Assembly: GCA_023251875.1 (NCBI GenBank)
Contig: JAHEXY010000009.1
Coordinates: 124,001-188,000, forward strand
DNA: 64,000 nucleotides
DNA from: Bacteroidota bacterium
GTDB taxonomy: Bacteria; Bacteroidota; Bacteroidia; JAHEXY01
Direction of reading: 5' to 3'
The notes beneath the pieces were generated by a model that was given only the letters and a program-made list of their open reading frames with translations, made no database searches and had not been told where the DNA came from. The position numbers and the translations under genes were made by a program. Shown piece by piece: positions 45,701 through 55,800 of the stretch (position 1 is its first letter; each line of letters starts with the position of its first letter).

Positions 45701-48291
45701 CAAAAGGCGATGCAGATGGTAATGATGCCGGTAATATTGGATCTAAATATTATATAAATCTGGATGAATTAGGCATTGCAAATGATTATGCTGCCATGAG
45801 TGAAATGAAAGATTACATCCAAAAAATAATGATTGATGGATACAATGGACGAAGAGCAGAGAAAGCCTATTTTAAATTTTTATATGCTATTGATGAAGAT
45901 ACCGATGTTCCTGATTTAGATAATTGCAATGCCGAATTTATAGATGGATTTGTTAAAGTAAGTAGTGTGGCAATAGAACAAGATCCCTATACAAGTAAAT
46001 ACAGTTTATATGTTGTTTTAGGAGGTGATGCTGAAACAGAAGAAAATTGGGAATGTCCGCATGATGCTTGCGTAGAATTTTATAAAACAACAAGAGGCAA
46101 TATGTCGGAATACAATTCCAGTTGTGAAAAAAGTTTTTTAATCAACGGAGATGATTTTGATTCAGGTCAAAGTTCAACTGATATAGGAAGTGCTATTTAT
46201 GAACTGATAGATCATGCAACCGGTTTTGCAGATGAATACAATACCATTTGTTTAGCAGTAAATCCTGATTACTCTTATTTGCGATTACCGGTTCCTTATG
46301 AGAAAAAAGGAGGAGGGCTTCGCGTAAAACGATTGTTAACTTATGATCCCGGAATAGAATCAAGTGGAGAAGATGCCATGCTTTACGGTCATGAATATTT
46401 GTATATCGATTATGATGGCTTATCAAGTGGAGTTGCTTCAAACGAACCGGTAGAGGGAAGAGAAGAAAATGCTTTAATTCAATTTTTAAATAAAAGAGAT
46501 GAATCGAGTGATGACCAAGTAATGGCTTGTGGTAATGATAAATCGCAATTTTCAGGACCTATTGGAGAATCAGTATTACCCGGCCCTTCGGTTGGCTATT
46601 CAAGAATATTAGTAAGAAATATTCATAGCGCTCCAACTCATGACGGTATAAATGCATTTGAATATTATACAACAAAAGATTATCCCTTTGATAAAAATTA
46701 TGGTAGTTATAAAGGTGTGGAGTATACTGATCTGGATCTTAAAACTGATAACCGTTCTGATTACTACATTGTATACTATAGAAAAACAATGGATGCCTGG
46801 GCTACACAGGGCTATCGTTTTCTTTTAAATGGAATGAACGGACAAATGAAAAAACAAACCATGTATTCCGGAAATTGGGATCAATATAATAAACCGGATA
46901 GTTTAATGGAAGTAAAAAGCACAAAATATAATTATTATGAGCCCGGAGAATCTGTAAAAATTTTAAATGAAAACGGACAAGAATCTAATTTATATTTAGG
47001 TAAAGCTTCTGACATTGTAGCGGAATCAAAAAAAGTGTCTGATGAAACAGGCGTAACGTATCTTTCAATAGAAATTGGTTTGGCCATAACTTATTTAGCC
47101 GGAATCCCTATTCCATTTGCTATTCCTATTCCAAATAAAACAGAAGACGAAACACATATTTACACACATGTAACTTCGCAAATAGATTATTATCCTCCTA
47201 TTGTAAAAAGTATAAGCAATTATCAAGATGGAACCATTAGAACCATTAATAACCTATATGCCGATAAGCTTACCGGTGATCCCATTGTTACTTCAAAATC
47301 CGGTTTGTTTGACGAAATAAAATATGCTACGGGTGGTGGCGCAACCCAAACACACGAAGGGAAATATTATTCTTACAATATACCTGCAACTTTTTATTAT
47401 TCCGATATGGGTCAAAAAGCAGGATCAGAAGGCTATTCATTTACTGCCGGTAGTGGCGCTATTTATTTTAAAAAACAAATTGATGGAAGTGATGTATATC
47501 TTGAACTAAGTGGAGATTATTGTGATAACAGCACTTATGGCGATGTGTTTGAAAAATTTGCCTTAGGAGATTTAATAGCCATTAACAAAAGTGGTGCTAG
47601 CCCAGAAATTTGGAATATTATTAACATCGAACAAAACAAATTGTATTTGGGAGCTGCCTCAGGTTTTTATTCCAGCACAACAGCTAATGATGGCGTAAGT
47701 ATGGATGTTCAAATTATTAAAAGTGGAAAAGCCAATACGCTTACAACTGTTGCCGGTACTATCACAACTTATGACAGTGAGTTCAGAGGACTTTCAGATT
47801 ATAATTCATCGCAAAACAATTATAGAGAAGATTTAGCAGATTATTTAAATGAAAAACTAAGTGGAGGCTCGCCTTCTGTATCATCAGATACGAAATACAT
47901 TACGCGTTCATCGAGCGGACAAACTTGCAGTGCCTGTGAAACGGCTTCTTCAGAAACAAGTATACAAACCAACATCACAAATGATCTTAAAGCAATTGGT
48001 GTAGCAGATGATGTAATTGACCAACTTATCGATTGGGCAAATGGCGATGAAGATAAATTACAATTCCTCGATGATTATGTTACATCATCGTCATCGCTTT
48101 CTATAGCTGAACTATGGGACATGGCTGTTATAGATGAAACAGATGCCACAAAAGAATCTGAATTTACGATATCCGATTTCTATAGTACAATGCTTACGGA
48201 TATGAATACCATGTATACCGACTGGTCAACGAATATTAACGTATACAATGTTTCAATGAAAAATTATTTGGCTAATTATAAATATCATTAA
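42772..48291 (+). CDS. RHS-system large secreted protein, N-terminal component (1839 aa)
   Basis: It has a signal peptide, MTRLLTFVKKATSVFLAFLLLVQPLIPYTSFA. The mature start has the shell-forming opening typical of SpvB/TcB-like and RHS proteins: VDPFTGDFTYNIPLLEVPGPNGGGYPVSLSYHSG ... EEEASWVGFGWTLNPGSVVR (residues ~55-110). It then runs through long beta-rich sequence dominated by Ser, Asp, Tyr and Gly. It has no RHS core and no toxin-like C-terminus. It ends with a helical segment after a Cys pair (TCSACETASSE). The next gene follows after 20 bases. In related Bacteroidota these parts are often one giant chain; here they are split. Confidence 0.8.
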   Translation: MTRLLTFVKKATSVFLAFLLLVQPLIPYTSFALTGGPASPEYSNFESVATDQMVDPFTGDFTYNIPLLEVPGPNGGGYPVSLSYHSGSSPEEEASWVGFGWTLNPGSVVRNKQGFPDDANGDEAIYFNKIEKNWTAVGGTQAYLKAFNIPGIVNTIMDIANVDAELGLNWQMAYSNHTGLSMEFVPYLNCNVAAYTAKVSMEDAEIRYEYEINPGAWVASAINAGLDAAVKSSKTSSPLTKAAIGPISELFGAGVNKLYEKNSRNGIDPNHSSFTNKTYSLYNNSIPTVLQDYEGFSIAGRFGVFAYPSCVPVGFGGAIFGSYTQETSTHNGISTKDYFGYLHSAEATSSSDVMDYTVEKQDVYNLRDNYLPIPMAAADMYSVAAEGLSGTFRAYSANVGHFRPNKQSGSINSFSFGGELGLGQTNSVTLTASISADASVNEDMDESDLDNYAEDAAEAIIGGGHTLTVEGWNEGDVDDYAFKNVEFEDFYFRFIGDLGGYSSYNSPSNDVVTAELSSDLKPEYASLSEKVNGGLGNVTRATCIGFHTNAQMQENDGASNDYKRYTYDDNSGVSRTNSEVQDKIGEFSITNKNGNNYVYGLPVYSDNERDLSVDVDPTEMDDAINRTLLYKDISSYISYVDGVEAASNPESYSGTDLASDKQLVGVSRTSKYATAFLLTQVTTPNYIDKTNDGLSDDDFGGWTKFNYTRKNSSYHWRMPYRGLYYSRGKQSDNADDMASFSSGDKEVYYLESIETATHKAVFEISSRNDGKEAPADGSAGLSTATAGTDKLYKLDKITLYAKSLSGGDDKIIKRIYFDYDYSTWPNVPNSSSGKLTLKKVWTEYGSVSNTKISPYEFNYKYPTTNYPSKYDDLEISASSLDQEPDYSVNASDRWGSYRANGDDLNDDLFAWLDQTPETDGNGTANKFDPAAWQLKKIVLPTGGEIHVQYEQDDYTYVQDRKAMAMVKLDEIVETYGSKGDADGNDAGNIGSKYYINLDELGIANDYAAMSEMKDYIQKIMIDGYNGRRAEKAYFKFLYAIDEDTDVPDLDNCNAEFIDGFVKVSSVAIEQDPYTSKYSLYVVLGGDAETEENWECPHDACVEFYKTTRGNMSEYNSSCEKSFLINGDDFDSGQSSTDIGSAIYELIDHATGFADEYNTICLAVNPDYSYLRLPVPYEKKGGGLRVKRLLTYDPGIESSGEDAMLYGHEYLYIDYDGLSSGVASNEPVEGREENALIQFLNKRDESSDDQVMACGNDKSQFSGPIGESVLPGPSVGYSRILVRNIHSAPTHDGINAFEYYTTKDYPFDKNYGSYKGVEYTDLDLKTDNRSDYYIVYYRKTMDAWATQGYRFLLNGMNGQMKKQTMYSGNWDQYNKPDSLMEVKSTKYNYYEPGESVKILNENGQESNLYLGKASDIVAESKKVSDETGVTYLSIEIGLAITYLAGIPIPFAIPIPNKTEDETHIYTHVTSQIDYYPPIVKSISNYQDGTIRTINNLYADKLTGDPIVTSKSGLFDEIKYATGGGATQTHEGKYYSYNIPATFYYSDMGQKAGSEGYSFTAGSGAIYFKKQIDGSDVYLELSGDYCDNSTYGDVFEKFALGDLIAINKSGASPEIWNIINIEQNKLYLGAASGFYSSTTANDGVSMDVQIIKSGKANTLTTVAGTITTYDSEFRGLSDYNSSQNNYREDLADYLNEKLSGGSPSVSSDTKYITRSSSGQTCSACETASSETSIQTNITNDLKAIGVADDVIDQLIDWANGDEDKLQFLDDYVTSSSSLSIAELWDMAVIDETDATKESEFTISDFYSTMLTDMNTMYTDWSTNINVYNVSMKNYLANYKYH

Positions 48292-48311
48292 TCTTTTTTA
48301 TCAATTTATAT

Positions 48312-49787
48312 ATGAAGTATTTTTTTATCATTATAAACCTCATCTTAACGAGTACTTATGGCTTCTGTCAAATAGGTACAGGTATTGGATCAGGATCAAA
48401 TCTTAGTAGTGGTGTATTATGTTTTTGGAATACCGACTGGAGTGATGATTGTCTTGATGAAATAAATAGCTGTACAGGATGTGAATTTTTTATTGAAGAG
48501 GGGAAATTAATGTATGGAGATCCGGATAATTCTTGCTCGGCTCAGGAAATTTATTGCGCTTCATTATGTCCCATTTATGAATACGATTGGCAAAATGTAA
48601 TTGAAGCATCTGCATCAACATTTTCAAACCAAATTACCATGGATGGAAGTGTTCAAATAGCCTATGGTGTAGATGGTTTATTAGAAAACACAGTAGAAAC
48701 AGGGGAAACAGGTAAATGGTATTTACAAACAAAACATGTTTATAAAACAGATCTTACCAACGAAGATTTAAGTTTTGAATCCGGAACTTTCGAAGATTTT
48801 TATCCTTTTAATTGGTCAAATACCAATCAAGTTTCATCACATTGGCTTTTAACTGATACCAATACCTATTTCTCTCCTAACGGACATACGCTTGAAACGG
48901 AAAATGTATTAGGAATAAAAAATGCTGAAAAATATGGCTACAATAATAGCCTTGTATATATAGCAGCCAATAATGCTTCTTATGAATCGGTTTTGTTTGA
49001 AAGTTTCGAAATCAATTATGGCTCATCTCGCTGTGGAGATGCTTACTGTTTTGAAGAATTAGGATTTGATAACACGGGTTATGATGCTCATGAATATACC
49101 AACGATTATGCCCATGCGGGAGAATATTCCGTGAAAATTAATATGGATGCAAGTAGTACTTCTTCTACCGGAAGTGGCTTTGCTATATCTTATACAAAAA
49201 CAAATACCGGCTATTTAGAACTAGGTTCAAGCCATTCCATTACTACTGATATTTTAAATTCAGGATTGCTTGTAAAATTATGGGTGAGATATACCGGCAC
49301 ATCCACATTAACAATGTCTTTACAAGATTTAACTCTTACTGTAACCGATGGCGGTGGAGATGTAATATCCAGTGAAGACCCTCTTTTTAATGATGTTTCT
49401 TTTGAAGCCATAGCACGTTCAGGTGAATGGCAATTGTATCAAGCAGAAATTAAACCCGAAGATTGGCTTTTAACTACAGGCGATTATAGGTTAAGAATTA
49501 GTTTTGCAACTTCCTCAAAAAGTACTGTAACTTTTGGTAGTGGCACCTCATCTTCTCCTGCCATTTATGTTGATGATCTTAGAGTACAACCGCTCAATTC
49601 AAAAATGATTGCTTATGTATATGATCCGGCCTCTTATAGAATGATAACAGAATTTGATGATCAAAATTTTGGAATGTATTACCAATATAACGATGAAGGC
49701 AAATTAACAAGAAAAATGAAGGAAACAATTCGGGGCATAAAAACACTGTCAGAAACAGAATACCATATTCCGGAAAGTTCAAGATAA
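48312..49787 (+). CDS. RHS-system middle component, secreted (491 aa)
   Basis: It has its own signal peptide (MKYFFIIINLILTSTYGFCQ), so it is a separate exported chain and not a broken part of its neighbours. The N-terminal region is Cys-rich (SDDCLDEINSCTGCEFFIEEG, CSAQEIYCASLC). A jelly-roll-like carbohydrate-binding domain follows at ~250-435 (EYSVKINMDASST ... AIYVDDLRV). It ends with MIAYVYDPASYRMITEFDDQNFGMYYQYNDEGKLTRKMKETIRGIKTLSE, a YD-like closing motif. It sits between the two giant proteins and probably belongs to the same complex. Confidence 0.75.
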   Translation: MKYFFIIINLILTSTYGFCQIGTGIGSGSNLSSGVLCFWNTDWSDDCLDEINSCTGCEFFIEEGKLMYGDPDNSCSAQEIYCASLCPIYEYDWQNVIEASASTFSNQITMDGSVQIAYGVDGLLENTVETGETGKWYLQTKHVYKTDLTNEDLSFESGTFEDFYPFNWSNTNQVSSHWLLTDTNTYFSPNGHTLETENVLGIKNAEKYGYNNSLVYIAANNASYESVLFESFEINYGSSRCGDAYCFEELGFDNTGYDAHEYTNDYAHAGEYSVKINMDASSTSSTGSGFAISYTKTNTGYLELGSSHSITTDILNSGLLVKLWVRYTGTSTLTMSLQDLTLTVTDGGGDVISSEDPLFNDVSFEAIARSGEWQLYQAEIKPEDWLLTTGDYRLRISFATSSKSTVTFGSGTSSSPAIYVDDLRVQPLNSKMIAYVYDPASYRMITEFDDQNFGMYYQYNDEGKLTRKMKETIRGIKTLSETEYHIPESSR

Positions 49788-49802
49788 AATTAAGTCCGAA
49801 TA

Positions 49803-49850
49803 CCCCTTCTCCGAGTTTATCCTCAGCGAAGTCGAAGGGGGAGAAAGGTG
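49803..49850. repeat. Dispersed CCTTCGACTTCGCTGAGG-type hairpin
   Basis: CCCCTTCTCC at the left pairs loosely with GGGGGAGAAAGG at the right around a CTCAGCGAAGTCGAAGG core. It is the only sizeable spacer inside the three-gene RHS group and may attenuate transcription into the last gene. Confidence 0.55.
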
Positions 49851-49895
49851 AAGTCTTAAAAAAATGATAGAGATATAAAGTTTAGTAATTGAATA

Positions 49896-52800
49896 ATGAA
49901 TAATAATAAAAAGATGAAAGTATTTATTCAAATTATATTCTGCATTTGTTTACATACATGTTATAGTGTATTTGGGCAAACTATTACCATTCCAAGTACT
50001 ACGGTTACCAATACCGGTAGTGCTTGCTTAGGAAGTGTAAGTTATACCACCAGTACAGGTTCGGGAAACCCAACTACCAATAACAATAGTGGCATGAGCG
50101 CAATCACCATGTCAACCGAAGCTGATAACGCAACCAGTGGCTGGACAGCCATGACCATAAGCGGTACCAGTTCTACAGCTAATAAATGGAGTAGCACAAC
50201 AGGTACTATTCCTTTTCCATTTTATTTTTATGGAGAAATGGTTACCGGTTTTAAAGTAGCCTATAATGGCTTATTAACATTTAATACTTCTACAACAACA
50301 AATCCTCCAACAGGCAATAATGCTGCTTTTCCATCAACCAGCTTGCCTGATAAAACCATTGGCTATTGGGATTATTATTGGGCTTGTGGAACAAATGATA
50401 AAGTGTATTATAAAATTACAGGCTCATCGCCTAACATGCAATTATGGATTAAATGGTATGCTGTAGACATGGGAAGTACCTCTACTACTACAAGTAAAAG
50501 TACCGATAACTACTTTGCTTTTGTTTTGGAAGAAACTTCTAATAACATTTATTTTGTTGACATGACCAAAAACTCAACTAAAGCTTTAACGGCAAGTTTG
50601 GGTATTCAATACAATTCTACTTACTATAGTAATTACGCTTCTAGTTTAGCATTAAGTTCAACTTCTAGCACAACAAACAAATATTACAAATTTGCTTATA
50701 ACGAAACCAGTATTAGTTATTCCAGTTCACTGAGTTATACCTATAGTCAATTACCCAGCAGTGGAGCTTATTTAGAATTACCGCAAGAAGAATGTGTAAC
50801 ATCTACACTCAATTCTGCTTACTTAGATGTACTTGTTGATTTAGGAAGTGATTTTGCATTAGGCGATGCCATTACCAATACTACATCATTATTAGTAACG
50901 CTTACCGGTTATTCTACCTCAAGTTGTACTGCTGTATTTACAGGTAGCCAAACCATTACTATGAATAGTGCAAACAATGAAGTAGAAAAATTAACACGAA
51001 TAAATTTAGATCCTTATAGCAGTAGTGTAGATTATGATGATTTAGATTATATAAAAGTAACGGTGGCGCGTAATACAGCAGACGCCTCTCCTACTTCATT
51101 ACGTGTGCAAGCATGGGTTGAAACTGATTTTAGTTATAATGCATTATCCGGAGATTATGATGATGCAAGTATGATTAATTTAACCTCAGCTACACAAAGC
51201 CATAATGAAGTAACATTTAGCTGGACATCGGAATGTGAAATGAATAACCACTATCAATTACAAGTGTTACGTATTTACAATCTAAGCACAACGAATAATG
51301 ATCAATATTATGTTTACAATAATGATATAGATTGGGATAAAGCATTGTCTATAGAAGTAGAAGATGCCACAACAGCTACGCTTTATATGGGAGAAGGAAC
51401 TGGTTATTATGCATGGCGCGTGAGGCCTATTGGTAATAAATATGATAATGGTATTGGCGATAGTCGTAATTGGGGAGTATGGAGTGATCACCAATTAGTA
51501 GATCCGGTTGATGATGGAAGTTCTTTAGATTTTATTGATGATGAATATCCTGAAATTGGTTATTACGAAGAAAATTCAACAAGTGGTTTACCCGATTATG
51601 TATTTTATTTTACACATACCGAAGAAGACAAAAATTGGATATACAACCGACAATTTAGTGAATGCAATAGCATAGGAGAAAAAATAAATTATGCTTCAGG
51701 TCTCAATCAAATAAAACAAAGCCAACAAAAATTATCAGAACAAGATTCTATTCTTGTAAATGAAAAAGCTTATGATTATTGTGATAGGCCCGCTATACAA
51801 AGTCTTACTGCGCCCTATAAAAACAATTATCTCACTTATGTAGAAAAGGTATTGCAAGATAAAGATGGAAATATATATGGCCCCGAAGATTTTGACTCAG
51901 AAGATAAAACCAAATTTGATGATGATATTGCAGATGTACCTATTTGGGAAAATCCTTTAAAAATGTATGGGCCTATCAGCGATTATTATTCAGACGCTAA
52001 TTCAGATTTAAGAATTCCCAATGCAGGTAATTTTCCTTATGCAAGAACTTTATACCATCAAGATGGCAGAGTGAAAAAACAATCTTTATATGGTGATGAA
52101 CACAGAATGGGCTTGTATGATACAACCTATATTAAAGGTGGTATGCAACGTACTGTACGTACTTATTATTCAGCAGTAGCAGATTCAGAATTATTAAAAG
52201 TATTTGGTAATGAAACACCGCATGACACCAATGTGTATAAAATAATACGAGTAGATCCCAATGAAATTCCTACTGTAGAATATAAAACCATTGATGGAAA
52301 AACCATTGCAACTGCTTTTGTGAATACAGGTAGCCATCCTTTGTTAACAGATATTACATCCAATCCAACTGTGTTAACTACAAAGGAAATTCAAGGCAAT
52401 AGTTATCCCGATCCTAATACAGTAGTAAGAGAACAATCCATTGCTTTTGTAGAACCCACAACACAAATTGACTTAGATTATTTTTTCAACATCAATGAAT
52501 TTAGAGGGGAATGCTTGAATTATTGTAGCACCTGCGATTATAAAGTATACATCTATATTATTAGAGAAGAAACAGACGAGTACAAATATTTAGATAGTAT
52601 TATAGTTGGAGCAAATAGTTGCGGAGGAAATGTAACAGAAACGTATTCTCCAAGTACTATTATGTTGTCTGACCCTGGAGTATATCGGTTTGGAAGAAAA
52701 ATTACTGTCAATAATAAAAAAGAAGGAGAACAAACGTATGCCGATTATCATGCTGATTCTATAGGAACCGCAATGGATAGTACTGTGCTAACAAGATTTG

Positions 52801-55800
52801 ATCAATTTAAAGCATACTTGAATGGTGATAATGGAGATGAACCTGATTTAGATGCTTTAAATGAATATTTAGATGAATTAGCCGGCATTAGCACAAGTGT
52901 TGGTAGTGGCATAAGTTTAGGGAGTGGAGGAATAATTGGTAGCGGAAGCGGAACATCTGGTATAGGAAGCAATCTAACAGTAAGCAAAACATTATCTTTT
53001 TTTAATTCATCATCAGATGATGATGTAACAGTAACTTATGACGAAGATAAAGATGAATACACCATCTCAACCAGTTGTTGCAGTGCAACCATTCCTAAAG
53101 TAACTTGTGACGAAGATTTGTGTGATGATTTATGGGTGCTTGAATCTCCCGGTGCCGGACAACCTTTGGTAGAAGGGCAAACTTATGTATCTAGCCCTAA
53201 TGAATGGCAACAAACACTTATTGATGATAATGGCGGTTACTATGATTTTGAGAGCTTGCTCTATGCATCGGATGTTGCAGATGATAATAATTTAGAACAT
53301 CTCAGTCAATTTTTTTACGATCAATACGGGAAACCCATTTATCCATACAACGTAAAGGCTGAAGCAACTATTGACATTTCTACAAATAATCAGAATTGCT
53401 ATGCCGATGGCGATGAAGAACTCATTTGGTTTTATGATGGAAGTGACATACCAAGTTTCAGTTTTAACCTTATTGATGGAGGCAGTACTTTAATGAGTGT
53501 GGTTAACTTAAGTCCTATAACAGTAGGGTGTAATGTAGATATGACGGGATCAGGTAAAAATGGCTCTCATGGAGAATCTCAATGTGGAACAGGAGGAAAT
53601 AGTCTCAACAGATATTCAGTAACACTTAGTGATTATGCTGATAAGCTAGCGGACTACTTAAGAGAAATGTTAAGTACTTATGGTTATAGTGTTGAGAGTA
53701 AAAGTGTGGGTACATCTGCAGATCCTGAATACCGTATTACATTAACCAATTATTATAGCGGAGATGTTGTTCCTTCATTTGATCATACCATTTCTATTTC
53801 CAATAAAAATTATATTAATGCTGATGTAACGGAACAAGTAACAAATATTGAAACGGGAGATTATACCTATGGAGATGGGGCATTAAACCTTATGCTCAAC
53901 CACATGATATTTGAAAAAACCGATCCGTATAGTTGTACGGATATTTTAACAGCAATGGAACAATTCATTGACGATTGGTCTGCTTTGTATGCTACCAAAG
54001 GCGCTCCTGATTATATAGGCACTAATTTTTTAGATTATTTTTTAGAATTATGCGGAGGCAAGCAGCTCAGTGGTTTTTCAAATTATGAATATGGTACAGA
54101 AAGTACAGGAATAAGTGGGACTAATTATAATAAATCTATTGATGGTACCAGTTATGGTTATTTAGAATATGCGTATAGATCATCAAAGTTTGATTATGAA
54201 GTGGGCATGGAAACGGGCCTTGAACTTTCAACAACACAAGAGAATTGCTTAAACATGTATGGAGCAAGTTTAACCAAAGAAATAAAAAACTGGAGTAATC
54301 CTGAAGATGACGGAAACGATTCTGCTGCTTGGAATACCACAAGCTGTGGTTCTGCTGCATGGTGGAGCGGAAGCTCAGGTATAGCTGATGAAAGAGATGA
54401 AGCCTTGCAATGTAAAGTATGGGAACAATTATATGTATGCTTGCAAACTCAAATTGAAAGTGAGCAAACCATTATAAAAGTTAGCGATTGTGATGACCCA
54501 AGTGCCGATCCAACAAGTTGCCAAACTGCATTACAAGCTTTGGCTATTGATAAGATTCAGGGTATCGCTACCATGCGCGATGCTTCTATACGCAATCGCA
54601 TATCAGAAAAAGTAAGCCTTACTGATGAAACCAGCATTGGTATTGCATCTGATGCCGTAATAGATGCGGTAACGAGTAAGTATATTCAAACCAGTTTACT
54701 TAAAACCAGTAATCGTACTACATTATTTACCAATATTGATAACCTTAAAAAAATAGTATACGGAGATATTGATGTGCGAAATTATACTGGTGTAAGTGCA
54801 GTAGCAAGTGGCTATGTAAAAATTAATGCATTTAGTACAACAAAAGCTTCTTTTGTTGCAGCATGCTTAAACGATAGTTTAACTGCATATAGCAGTAAAG
54901 GAAAAACGCCATCAAAATCTACTTTAGAGAGCTGGCTTACCAATATTGGAACAAAATTTTCAATCAGCACCACTAGTACCAAAACATCAACTTTTACATT
55001 ATTATCTGTCTTAGTAACACCTGCCTCTACTGCTAGTTTTATAGCATCTTCTGCCGGTATAATAAAATACAAATCATCTTCAACTGCTACTGCTGCTAGT
55101 TATTTTACTTTTTCTGGTAACAATACAACTTATACAATTCCTGCAATGGAATATAAGGTAGGTGATAGAATAAGCTTATCTGATATAGCTCGTTTGAGAG
55201 GACTTTCGGCACACGATTGCAATCAAGATAATATAGATTACCTATTGTATAAGTTAGATGCTGAACTTTCTAATTGCAGACAAGATGAAATAGATTCAGT
55301 TTTATCACATTATCAAAGTGCATGTACCGTTCCATCAGAAATTGAAGATAGTATGACCATTCGTTACGGTGTAGATTATGTAAATTTTACTTTATTCTAT
55401 TATGATGTGTCGGGCAATTTAATAAAAGTAGTGCCACCAAAAGGAGTGGATATGGTATTGGATGCAAATGGAGATGGTAAGCTAGACAGCAAACCATCAA
55501 GAGAAAACGATAAAAATCATACCTATTTAACGCAGTATAAATACAATTCTTTAGGTCAGTGTACATACGAAACTACTCCGGATGGAGGCGAAAAAGAATT
55601 ATGGTATAATAGTGTAGGGCAGTTGCGGTTTTCGCAAAATGCAAAACAAAAAGCAGAAGGAAATTACGCCTATTTAAAATACGATGATTTGGGTAGATTA
55701 ATAGAAACGGGTTTAAGCACAAAAGATGTAAGCAGTCAAGGTTTCTCTGATGAAGGAGATGATCAAGATTATCCAACCACAGGTTTGTCTGATCGTGTAG

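Noticed and set aside
42772..49787. The 1839-aa and 491-aa RHS genes as one gene broken by a frameshift
   Set aside because: The second gene has its own start and a good signal peptide directly after the stop, so two separate exported chains are more likely.
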